From: Chloroflexota bacterium
GTDB lineage: Bacteria; Chloroflexota; Dehalococcoidia; Tepidiformales; Tepidiformaceae
Assembly: GCA_016234445.1 (NCBI GenBank)
Contig: JACRBT010000001.1
Span: 124,001-188,000 of the forward strand
Reading direction: 5' to 3'
DNA: 64,000 nucleotides
In this document: piece after piece, positions 53,073-60,906 of the stretch
How the letters are laid out: every line of letters starts with the position of its first letter
How positions within the stretch are numbered: position 1 is the stretch's first letter
Translations under genes and position numbers: made by a program
Notes under the pieces: generated by a model
Database searches by the model: none
The model's input: the letters and a program-made list of their open reading frames with translations, nothing else
What the model was told of the DNA's origin: nothing

Positions 53073-54408
53073 CGGACTGCCAGCGGCGGCGGAGGTCGGC
53101 GAGGGTTGCGGCGTCGGGCTCGCGGCCGGCGTACCGGGCCTGTTCGAAGGCGGCGGTGATGTCGTCGGTGACGCTGGTCTCGAAGGCGGTGTGGAGCTTC
53201 GGCAGGAACTCTTCAGCGGTCTCGGCGGCGGCCCGCGGGTAGCCGCGCGACTCAGCCCGGCTGAGGACGTCGCGATAGAGACGGACCGCCTCCGAGGAGG
53301 GAGCGCCGTAGCCGGCGGTGCGGTTGCGGGAGAAGAGGCGGCGCATGAACGCGCCAGCGTCGTCGCGGAAACTGCCGGAGGTGCTGGCGGACGGCCCCGC
53401 GGCCGCCTGGGGCTGGAGCCGGCGCCGCAGGGCCATGACCAGGAATAGGATGCCGGTGGCGATGGCGGCAACCAGGGCGAGGGCGAGGATGCGGAAGGCC
53501 ATCGCGCCGAACTTCGACCAGGGCGACTCCCGGTCCTGGGGGCCGTCGTTGGCGCGGCCGGCGTTTTCGGTCACGAATTGGGTGAGCTGGACCCGGTTGA
53601 AGGGATTCGAGCCGCTGAAGAGCGCCCTGAACAACTTTTCCAGCAGCCAGGCGGGGGGCGTCAGGACAACGGTGAGGACCTTTTCGACGACGGCGCCGAC
53701 CGGCGGACCCAGGGCCGGCGCGACGATCCCGAAGATCAGCCCGAAGACGACGACGCAGCCGATGGTCGCGGCCAGGGTGCCTCCGAGGAGCGCGCCGGTG
53801 ATGCCCCCGGCCCGGAGGGTGCCGATGGTGGCGCCACTGAGGGCGAGCTGGGAGAGCGCCAGGGTGAGAACCGCCACCGCGTAGAACCCGGCGCCGCCAC
53901 GGGCGATGGCCCCGGCGTTATCCGTCGTGGCGCCGATCACCACCATGATCGTGACCGCGACAAACGGGAAACCGACGTAGCGGGCCATGAGCTCCATGTC
54001 TACTTCTGCGGCGGAACGGAAGGTGGAGCGGGCGCAGAGAGCGAAGAGGAACATCGCCCCCACGACCACGTCGCCGTTGCCCTTCGAGGCGGCCCGGGAG
54101 TCGGAGACGATGTCCGCGAGCCAGCCGAAGTCCCAGAGGGCGAGGTCACCGGCGAATTCGAGCCGGAGGACGGCATACCAGAGCACGGCGACGAGGCCGA
54201 TGGCGGCGGCGTAGGCCCTGGCCCCGGACCCGGCGACGAACTGCACGGCCCGCGGGATGGCAAAGGCGATGAGGGCGACGGCCACAAAGGAGATGCCGCT
54301 GATCGCGTGCTGGCCCGGATCGAAACCGGCGCCGAGAAGCTCGGCGAAGGTGTAGAGGGCCAGCGCCTCTGCCGCGATGGCGCCGATGACCGCGAGCGTG
54401 GCGATCAT
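53056..54408 (-). CDS. DUF4129-containing membrane protein
   Basis: This 450-residue protein has about eight to nine membrane helices in the first ~330 residues, then a cytoplasmic C-terminal DUF4129 domain (about 370-440: VRLYRDVLSRAESRGYPR, ETAEEFLPKL). DUF4129 is usually fused to a transglutaminase core in MoxR/DUF58 operons; the core is absent here. It overlaps DUF58 by 4 bp. Confidence 0.8.
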   Translation of the reverse strand: MIATLAVIGAIAAEALALYTFAELLGAGFDPGQHAISGISFVAVALIAFAIPRAVQFVAGSGARAYAAAIGLVAVLWYAVLRLEFAGDLALWDFGWLADIVSDSRAASKGNGDVVVGAMFLFALCARSTFRSAAEVDMELMARYVGFPFVAVTIMVVIGATTDNAGAIARGGAGFYAVAVLTLALSQLALSGATIGTLRAGGITGALLGGTLAATIGCVVVFGLIFGIVAPALGPPVGAVVEKVLTVVLTPPAWLLEKLFRALFSGSNPFNRVQLTQFVTENAGRANDGPQDRESPWSKFGAMAFRILALALVAAIATGILFLVMALRRRLQPQAAAGPSASTSGSFRDDAGAFMRRLFSRNRTAGYGAPSSEAVRLYRDVLSRAESRGYPRAAAETAEEFLPKLHTAFETSVTDDITAAFEQARYAGREPDAATLADLRRRWQSATGSR

Positions 54409-55616
54409 GCGGTCACCTTCGGCCGCGAGAACTCTTTTCCGGCGGCCCGGACCGAGATGCCGGGGAGATGCGATGGGTCCACGCGTGACGAAGTGGCGAG
54501 GACGAAGACTTCGTGTCCTTCGGCGGCGAGCCGGCGGACGGCGGCGGCCAGGGGCTCGGGCACGAGGGAGGCGACGACGACTATCGTCGAGCCTGCGGGC
54601 ATGCGGCCGCCCTCCCGATGGATGGCCCCGGCGAGGTCGCCAAGGGTGAGCGGCTGGATGACGGCCAGGGCCTCGAGGATCCGGGTGAGCTGGTCGCGGG
54701 AACGGGAAGGTGCGAGCCGGATCGGCCGGTCGGAGCCGGGGAAGGAGCCGTTGGCGAGGATCCCGACGGCGAGCTTCGAGCCCGCCGCCCAGACGGCGAC
54801 GGAGGCGGCGACGCTGACGGTGAGTTCAAGTTCGTCCTTAAGGTAGCCTTCCCAGGCCTTCTCCATGGTGTCGATGTTGACGAGGAGGTAGAGCTGCTGG
54901 GTGGCGGGAGGTTCGTAGACGCGGGACTGAAGGTCGCCGCGGCGAGCGGTGGCCTTCCAGTCGATCCGGCGAAGGGAATCGCCGGGGCGGTAGTCGCGGA
55001 GGCCGGCGACGCGGAGGGGGTCTTCGAACATGCGGTTGCGGCCGCGGAACTCGCCAAACGGCCGTTCGGCGGGGAGCCCGAGTTCTTCGAGCGGGAAGAC
55101 ATGTGGGAAGACGACAAGGTGCTGGACCTGCTCGTCTTCGTGGATGCGGGGGAAGACGCCGAAGATGTCGGATGAGCGCAGGGTCGCGGGGCCAACCTGG
55201 TGATAGCCGCGTTCGCCCGAGCGGAGCTGGAAGCGCCAGTCGTGGCGGCCGTACCAGCTGAGGGCGCCGCGCCGGACGATGTAGCTGAGCCCCGGCACGG
55301 CCGAGGCGGTGAGGCCCTCGCCGTCCATGCGGAAGGATTCGCCGAGGCCGAGGCGCCACTGGTACCAGGGGAGGGGAAGGGGCTTCCGGTTCTCCAGGGC
55401 GACGTCGAGGCTGACGGCTTCGTCGATGAAGGTGCGGCGCTCGCCGAGCTTGCGGGTGAGGCTGACCCGGTCGAAGACGTGGCGGCTCCAGTACCTGCTG
55501 ACGCCACCGACGAGGATGATGACGAAGCCGACCGCGGAAATGACGGGCTCGGCGGCGCCAAAGCCGATGACGACCAGGAGTCCGCCGACGAGCAGCCAGG
55601 CGTCGCGGAACGGCAT
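54405..55616 (-). CDS. DUF58 domain membrane-associated protein
   Basis: This 403-residue protein has two N-terminal membrane helices (about 5-40), then a beta-rich region and the DUF58 signature GDSLRRIDWKATARRG, followed by a von Willebrand A-like domain. DUF58 proteins work with MoxR AAA ATPases, probably in assembly or cofactor insertion of partner complexes. It is one base after moxR's stop and overlaps DUF4129. Confidence 0.88.
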   Translation of the reverse strand: MPFRDAWLLVGGLLVVIGFGAAEPVISAVGFVIILVGGVSRYWSRHVFDRVSLTRKLGERRTFIDEAVSLDVALENRKPLPLPWYQWRLGLGESFRMDGEGLTASAVPGLSYIVRRGALSWYGRHDWRFQLRSGERGYHQVGPATLRSSDIFGVFPRIHEDEQVQHLVVFPHVFPLEELGLPAERPFGEFRGRNRMFEDPLRVAGLRDYRPGDSLRRIDWKATARRGDLQSRVYEPPATQQLYLLVNIDTMEKAWEGYLKDELELTVSVAASVAVWAAGSKLAVGILANGSFPGSDRPIRLAPSRSRDQLTRILEALAVIQPLTLGDLAGAIHREGGRMPAGSTIVVVASLVPEPLAAAVRRLAAEGHEVFVLATSSRVDPSHLPGISVRAAGKEFSRPKVTA

Positions 55617-55617
55617 C

Positions 55618-56601
55618 TCAGGCCTCTACGGGCACGGGCACACGCTGGAGGATATCCGCGAAGAGCTCGTCGGCTTCGCGGCCGCGGAGGCGCGCCTGGG
55701 TCGAGAGGATGAGGCGGTGGGGGACGACGTGGGGAGCCATCGCCTTGACGTCGTCGGGGAGGACGTAGTCGCGACCGGAGATGGCGGCGTGGGCGCGGGC
55801 CGTCCGGAAGAGGGCGAGGCTGGCGCGGGGGCTGGCGCCAAGTTCGAACGAACTGTCGGTGCGAGTCTCGCGGATGATGCGGACGACGTAGCGGCGGACA
55901 GCGGGCTCAACGTGGAGGCGGCCGAGGGCGGTCGCCAGCCGGACCATCTCGTCGGCTTCGATGACAGGGGTGAGCGTGTCGAGGGGGCTGCTGGATTCGA
56001 AGCGGGAGAGGATCTCGTCCTCGCCTTCCTCGTCGGGGTAGCCGAGCTTGAGGCGGACGAGGAAGCGGTCGAGCTGGGCTTCGGGGAGGGGGAAGGTGCC
56101 TTCGAGTTCGACCGGGTTTTGGGTGGCGAGGACGAGGAAGGGCCGGGGGAGCTTTGTCGTCTCGCCTTCGACGGTGATCTGGTGCTCCTCCATCGCTTCG
56201 AGAAGGGCGGCCTGGGTCCGGGGGGTGGCGCGGTTGATCTCGTCTGCGAGCACCACCTGGGCGATCAGGGGGCCTTCGCGGAAGGCGAACTCGCCCGTCT
56301 TCTGGTTGTAGAAATGGATGCCGGTGATGTCGGACGGCATGAGGTCGGGGGTGAACTGGATGCGGCGGAAGGTGCAGCCGAGTGACCGGGCGATGGCTTT
56401 CGCGAGGGTGGTCTTGCCGATGCCGGGGACGTCTTCAAGGAGGATGTGGCCTTCGCAGAGGAGGGCGACGAGCGCGAGGCGGACGACGTCGGTCTTGCCG
56501 ACAATGACGCGCTCGACGCTTGCCTGGAGGCGTTCGGCGACAGCGCGAAGAGTGGCGACATCCTCGGGGGAGAGGCGGCCGGTGGCGGCGGGATCGGTCA
56601 T
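55618..56601 (-). CDS. MoxR-family AAA+ ATPase
   Basis: The 327-residue product has Walker A (DVPGIGKTTLAKA), Walker B region (VLADEINR), sensor 1 (LATQNPVE) and the C-terminal lid with LGASPRASLALFR, all typical of MoxR. It leads the MoxR-DUF58-DUF4129 operon. GGAGG precedes the ATG by six bases. Confidence 0.92.
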   Translation of the reverse strand: MTDPAATGRLSPEDVATLRAVAERLQASVERVIVGKTDVVRLALVALLCEGHILLEDVPGIGKTTLAKAIARSLGCTFRRIQFTPDLMPSDITGIHFYNQKTGEFAFREGPLIAQVVLADEINRATPRTQAALLEAMEEHQITVEGETTKLPRPFLVLATQNPVELEGTFPLPEAQLDRFLVRLKLGYPDEEGEDEILSRFESSSPLDTLTPVIEADEMVRLATALGRLHVEPAVRRYVVRIIRETRTDSSFELGASPRASLALFRTARAHAAISGRDYVLPDDVKAMAPHVVPHRLILSTQARLRGREADELFADILQRVPVPVEA

Positions 56602-56656
56602 GCGGTTCCTCCGTGCGGGGTTGGATGGTACGCGGCGGCAAGCCCCCGGGCGAATC

Positions 56657-56734
56657 CCCTCACCCCCCGGCCCCCTGCTCCCACTTCGTGGGCGAGGGGG
56701 AGCGGTTGGAACCCACTTCGTGGGCTAGGGGGAG
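56657..56734. repeat. Interspersed hairpin repeat, copy C (double hairpin)
   Basis: CCCTCACCCCCCGGCCCC is followed by CTCCCACTTCGTGGGCGAGGGGGAG (56678-56702, hairpin), then a second partial unit CCCACTTCGTGGGCTAGGGGGAG (56712-56734). It lies between the divergent moxR and MBL genes. Confidence 0.75.
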
Positions 56735-56785
56735 TTCGGGACGGAGCCCTTGCGCCTTGGGGCGCCGCCTTGGCCTGTGGCGTAC

Positions 56786-56791
56786 TAGACT
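56786..56791 (+). promoter_or_regulatory. -10 box, leaderless start of the MBL gene
   Basis: TAGACT ends 6 bases before the ATG at 56798, with no Shine-Dalgarno. It is identical to the pyrD and selA boxes. Confidence 0.45.
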
Positions 56792-56797
56792 CGACGG

Positions 56798-57787
56798 ATG
56801 GCGACGGTGCAGCGGATTGCCCTGGGGTACAACAATGTCTACGCGGTGGAGGCGCCGGAGGGAATGCTCCTCGTCGACACGGGGCCGGACTACCGGGGCG
56901 CGGCGGAGGCGATCGAGTCGGCGATCGGCGGGCGGACGCCGGCGATCGTGGCGGCGACGCACGGGCACCTGGACCATGCGGGCCTCGCTCACCACTGGCA
57001 GGCGAAGGGATCGATCGTGGCGCTGGGCCGCGGCGACGAGCACCTGGCATCCCACCCTGCGTTTTCGCTGCCGGGAGAATTCGAACAGTTCGCGACGTAC
57101 GTCGAGGAGTGCGGGGCGCCGCCGGAGGTTTGCGCGGAGGCGCTCCACGGGCTTGAGATGCGGCGCGAATGGGCGACCCGGGCGGCCGCGCGCGGGCCTC
57201 ACCCGCCGCCGGGACGCGATGGCCGCTGGCCGACGGGGCTGCACTACCAGCCGTTTGTCCCGGACGTGCTCGCCGGGGAGACCGGGTTGCCATTGCCGGG
57301 CGGGGTGAGGGCGTTGCTCATGCCGGGGCACACGCCCGGGAACCTGGTGCTGGCGAACCAGACCGAGGGGTGGCTGTTTTCGGGCGACACCCTGCTGCCC
57401 GACATCACCCCGACGCCGGCGATCCAGGCGAGCGGCGCCGTGGGCGGCGACTGGCGCTTCCACAGCCTGCCAGCGTTCGCGGGCTCGCTGCGGCGGGTGC
57501 TGGACCTGGCGGTCAGCCACTGCTTCCCCGGCCATGGCGAGCCTTTCGACAACGTACACGAGGTGGTGCGGACGAACCTCGCCCAGATTGAGGAGCGGAC
57601 CGAGCGGGTGCTGGCTGAGCTGAAAGCCGCGGGGGCGGAGACGGTCTACGGGATCTGCGAGCGAATCTATCCCCGGGCTGTCCGGCGGCGGTTCTGGCAG
57701 ATCGTGGCGACGGTGCAGGGGCACCTGGACCTGCTCGAGGCGGATGGCCGCGCCCGCAAGGTCGCCGGGCGCTACGAGACCGTCTGA
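56798..57787 (+). CDS. Metallo-beta-lactamase-fold hydrolase
   Basis: This 329-residue protein has MLLVDTGPDYRG, the zinc motif THGHLDHAG, a central MPGHTPGNLVL, LFSGDTLLPD and FPGHGEPF, so all five MBL motifs are present. A C-terminal helical region (about 250-329) resembles the winged extension of LACTB2/glyoxalase II-like hydrolases. The substrate is unknown. Confidence 0.85.
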   Translation: MATVQRIALGYNNVYAVEAPEGMLLVDTGPDYRGAAEAIESAIGGRTPAIVAATHGHLDHAGLAHHWQAKGSIVALGRGDEHLASHPAFSLPGEFEQFATYVEECGAPPEVCAEALHGLEMRREWATRAAARGPHPPPGRDGRWPTGLHYQPFVPDVLAGETGLPLPGGVRALLMPGHTPGNLVLANQTEGWLFSGDTLLPDITPTPAIQASGAVGGDWRFHSLPAFAGSLRRVLDLAVSHCFPGHGEPFDNVHEVVRTNLAQIEERTERVLAELKAAGAETVYGICERIYPRAVRRRFWQIVATVQGHLDLLEADGRARKVAGRYETV

Positions 57788-57790
57788 AGG

Positions 57791-58258
57791 TCAAGCGGCG
57801 GCCAGCTCCAGCGTCCCCGAGGGGATCAGGGCACGCGGATCGATCCAGAGGACGAGGTGGCCATCGCGGCGGACGACGCCCTTCAGGTAGCCCAGACCGC
57901 TGCGGTCCCCGGGAGCAGCGATCGACTGGTAGGCCTCGCGGGGGACCGTGACCACCTCCTCAACGCCGTCGACGGTCATGGCGACGGGGCCGTCGTTGAC
58001 TTCGACGAGAACCATGCGGCTGTCGTGGTCGTCGGTAGGCTCGGTGGACTTGAAGCGGCTGCGAAGGTCGAACACGGGCATGACGCGGTCGCGGACTTCG
58101 ACGACGCCCGCGACGTGGCGAGTGACGCCGGGCAGCAGCGTGACGGGCAGGGGCGAAAGGATCTCGTTCACGAGTTCGATGTCGATGCCGTAGCGGGTGG
58201 TGCCCACGCGGAAGACGACGAGTTGGCGGGGAGGATGGAGCGATTCGACAGTGGCCAT
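57791..58258 (-). CDS. cheW: CheW-like chemotaxis coupling protein
   Basis: The 155-residue product is a single CheW domain: LVVFRVGTTRYGIDIELVNEI, GVVEVRDRVMPVFDLRSRF, and LGYLKGVVRRDGHLVLWIDPRAL. CheW links receptors to CheA. No other chemotaxis gene is nearby, so it may serve an alternative signalling array. GAGG lies seven bases before the ATG. It is convergent with the MBL gene. Confidence 0.9.
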   Translation of the reverse strand: MATVESLHPPRQLVVFRVGTTRYGIDIELVNEILSPLPVTLLPGVTRHVAGVVEVRDRVMPVFDLRSRFKSTEPTDDHDSRMVLVEVNDGPVAMTVDGVEEVVTVPREAYQSIAAPGDRSGLGYLKGVVRRDGHLVLWIDPRALIPSGTLELAAA

Positions 58259-58271
58259 GTGATTTCCTCGG

Positions 58272-58304
58272 TGAACGGACTCACGGTGAGTGTCGTCACG
58301 TTCA
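58272..58304. promoter_or_regulatory. Nested inverted repeats between cheW and the KdpD-like gene
   Basis: ACTCAC-G-GTGAGT (58279-58291) is nested within TGAACG...CGTTCA (58272-58277, 58299-58304). It lies in the 123-bp divergent gap, in a position to control either gene, and is a candidate site for the KdpE-like regulator. Confidence 0.35.
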
Positions 58305-58381
58305 GCGCGGCGCCGCAGGCCCGTGGGGGGCGGTGTCGCGCTTCCCGGGCGGCCCCCGGCGGGAGTACGGTGAGGAAGCCC

Positions 58382-59926
58382 ATGTACGCGCTCCTGCAGC
58401 TCCCCGCCTGGGCCCGGAACCAATGGGCTGGCCTGGCTGTCTCGGTCGCCGGGCTGACTGCCCTGACGTCGGCGCTCGCTCCATTCCTGGATGACCGGCA
58501 CGTTCTCGCCGCGGCGCTCGGCTATCTCCTCTTCACCCTGGTCGTCTCGGCGCTGTGGGGCTACTCGGTTGGCCTTTCGACGGCCGTGGCAGCCGACCTG
58601 CTTGTCAACTTCTTCTTCATCCCGCCGTTTCATCGATTCACCGTCAACGGCACGGAAAACGTCGTGGCTCTCGTGGTGTTCCTGGCGGTTGCGGTCGTGG
58701 GGGCTTCGATGCTGGCACTGTTGCGGCGGCAAGTGGCGCTCGTCTCGATCCGGGGGGCGGAGACCAACGTCCTCCTGAATCTCACCCAGGCCGTCGCTCG
58801 CGCGGCGGGACCGCGGCAGGCGATGGAGGCGCTGTGTAACGTCGCGGCCCGGGCGCTCTCGGCGGACGGCTGCGCGATCGTGCAGGAGTCTTCGGGCGGC
58901 TGGGAGGTGCGTGCGTCGACCCTCGACCCGGGGAGCGCCGCGCCGTTCAGCCGGGACGAAGCAGCGCTCGCCGCCGAGGCCGGACGGACGGGGGAGATCG
59001 TGCGGCTGCGTCCCGACCGCCGCGGCAGCCTGCGCCTGCGGCCGGCGGCGCCATCGATCCCGCTCACGATCGTCCCCATCCCCGCCGAGGCCGGGCCGAA
59101 AGCCGTCCTCCGGATCTCCGGGGTGGTCCGGGCGCCCGCGGCAGCGGACCCGTCGCGGTTGCTCGCGGCCTTCGCCAACGAGGCGGGACTCGCGCTGCAG
59201 CGGAGCGCGCTCCATGCCGAAGCGCAACGGGCCGAAGCACTCACCCGCGCCGACGAGTTCAAGTCCGTGCTCCTATCGAGCGTCTCGCACGACCTGCGGT
59301 CGCCCCTGGCGGCGATCCAGGTCGCCATCGACAGCCTCCGCGATAGCACCGTGGACTGGACGGAGGAGGACCGGCGAGCATTCCTCGACACCATCGGGGC
59401 GCAGACTGCGACGCTGACCCGGACGGTGGGCAACCTCCTCGAGATGAGCCGGCTCGAAGGCGGTGTGGTCGACGTCCGGCTGGAGCCGGTGGAGGCCGCT
59501 GCCTTCCTGGCCGACATCCGCCAGGCGGCGTCGGGGCTGGGCCGCGAGATACTGGTTGAGGCGCCTCCCGGGATCTGGGTCCGGGCCGACTACGGGCTGC
59601 TCACGCAAGCGGTGCGGAACCTTGTGGAGAACGCGGCGAAGTATTCGACCCCGGGTGGCGCAATCCGGCTCTCCGCCGAGCGAAGCGGCGGCGCCGTCCG
59701 GCTGACCGTTGCGGATGAAGGCCCCGGGATCGCCCCGGAGGACCTGCCCCACATCTTCGAGAAGTTCTATCGTGGGGCGCGGTCGCAGCGGGCGGCGGGT
59801 TCGGGGCTCGGCCTGGCCATCGCCGCGGCCATGATCACTCTCTGCGGGGGGAACATCGGGGTGCAGTCTTCGGCGAGTGGCACGGCCTTTGTCCTCAACC
59901 TCCGGCCGGCGGCCCAGCCCGCATGA
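58382..59926 (+). CDS. KdpD-like sensor histidine kinase lacking the N-terminal KdpD/USP region
   Basis: The product has 514 residues. Four membrane helices (about 18-115) with NFFFIPPFHRFTVNG form the DUF4118 domain of KdpD. A GAF-like domain follows (about 125-275), then the kinase core: H-box SSVSHDLRSPLAAIQ (His303), N-box NLVENAAKYS, DEGPGIAPEDL and GSGLGLAIA. The cytosolic KdpD and USP domains of full-length KdpD are missing. GAGGAA precedes the ATG by four bases. It overlaps the regulator gene by 4 bp (ATGA). Confidence 0.88.
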   Translation: MYALLQLPAWARNQWAGLAVSVAGLTALTSALAPFLDDRHVLAAALGYLLFTLVVSALWGYSVGLSTAVAADLLVNFFFIPPFHRFTVNGTENVVALVVFLAVAVVGASMLALLRRQVALVSIRGAETNVLLNLTQAVARAAGPRQAMEALCNVAARALSADGCAIVQESSGGWEVRASTLDPGSAAPFSRDEAALAAEAGRTGEIVRLRPDRRGSLRLRPAAPSIPLTIVPIPAEAGPKAVLRISGVVRAPAAADPSRLLAAFANEAGLALQRSALHAEAQRAEALTRADEFKSVLLSSVSHDLRSPLAAIQVAIDSLRDSTVDWTEEDRRAFLDTIGAQTATLTRTVGNLLEMSRLEGGVVDVRLEPVEAAAFLADIRQAASGLGREILVEAPPGIWVRADYGLLTQAVRNLVENAAKYSTPGGAIRLSAERSGGAVRLTVADEGPGIAPEDLPHIFEKFYRGARSQRAAGSGLGLAIAAAMITLCGGNIGVQSSASGTAFVLNLRPAAQPA

Positions 59927-60627
59927 GCGGAGCGCGCATCCTCCTTGTCGACGATGATCCGGCGATCGTGCGGGCGGTCCGGCGGGCGTTGGAAGCGCGC
60001 TCCTACACGGTGGAGGCGTTCGAAGCGGGCGCCGGGGTGGTGGAAGCGGCAACAAGGCGGCGGCCGGACGTGGTCGTGCTCGACCTGGTGCTGCCCGACG
60101 TCGACGGCATCACCCTCTGCCGCGAAATTCGGCGGCAGAGCGATGTGCCTGTCATCATCCTGAGCGCGGTTGGGGACGACGCCCGGAAGGTGCAGGCGCT
60201 GGACGAAGGAGCCGACGACTACCTGACCAAGCCCTTCAGCATGGATGAGCTGCTGGCTCGCATCCGGGTGGCGCTCCGCCGGCAGGGCACCGGGGCCCGC
60301 GAGCCGGCGCTCATCGCCGGGCCGGTCCGCCTCGACATCGAGCGGCGCGCGGTGACCGTCGGGCCGAACCCCGTCCGTCTGACGCCGAAGGAGTTCGACC
60401 TGCTTCGGCTGTTGCTGGAACAGCAGGGACGCGTGCTCACGCAGCGCTACCTCCTGGCGAAAGTGTGGGGGCCGGAATACACCGACGACGCGCACATTCT
60501 CCGGACGTTCATCCATCAGCTGCGGCTGAAGCTGCGGGAAGCGCTGCCCGGGGCCGAGCAACTGGTCATCACGGACCCGGGCGTCGGCTACCGAGTGTCA
60601 CCGGGGGATTTCCTGACGGAATCCTGA
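59923..60627 (+). CDS. KdpE-like OmpR-family response regulator
   Basis: The 234-residue product has a complete receiver (ILLVDDDPAI, phosphoacceptor in VVLDLVLPD, TKPF) and a winged-helix DNA-binding domain (about 130-225, LTPKEFDLLRLL, GVGYRV). It resembles KdpE in sequence and context. It is translated with the upstream kinase. Genes for a Kdp pump are absent; a KimA-like transporter follows instead. Confidence 0.88.
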   Translation: MSGARILLVDDDPAIVRAVRRALEARSYTVEAFEAGAGVVEAATRRRPDVVVLDLVLPDVDGITLCREIRRQSDVPVIILSAVGDDARKVQALDEGADDYLTKPFSMDELLARIRVALRRQGTGAREPALIAGPVRLDIERRAVTVGPNPVRLTPKEFDLLRLLLEQQGRVLTQRYLLAKVWGPEYTDDAHILRTFIHQLRLKLREALPGAEQLVITDPGVGYRVSPGDFLTES

Positions 60628-60684
60628 CACCGGGAGGCCCGCCCCAGTCACGCTCCGGATGGCTTGCGGCGCATCGTGACAGGC

Positions 60685-60906
60685 ATGGTGCGCGAGATTC
60701 GATACGACCAACAGCGTTACACGGCGGCGAGCGCCTGCCTCGAAGACCTCCGCGTCAAAGTGGAGCGCGGATGGCAGGTGTCCAGCGTGGCGCGGAGCCG
60801 GGACGGTTCCTACGACGTCGTCTTCCGCCTCGAACTGGACGATGGCCACGTTGCGGTCTTCGCGGAGCAGGCGAACGGCGTCCACGCTGGTGATGCGCTT
60901 GCCTGA
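60685..60906 (+). CDS. Small hypothetical protein
   Basis: A 73-residue possible protein (MVREIRYDQQRYTAASA..., then a strand-rich LRVKVERG and DVVFRLELDDGHVAVF). Its end overlaps the following transporter start by 14 bp and it lies right after the response regulator. A TTG start seven codons earlier is also open. No family is recognised. The codon pattern looks coding, but the call is modest. Confidence 0.45.
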   Translation: MVREIRYDQQRYTAASACLEDLRVKVERGWQVSSVARSRDGSYDVVFRLELDDGHVAVFAEQANGVHAGDALA

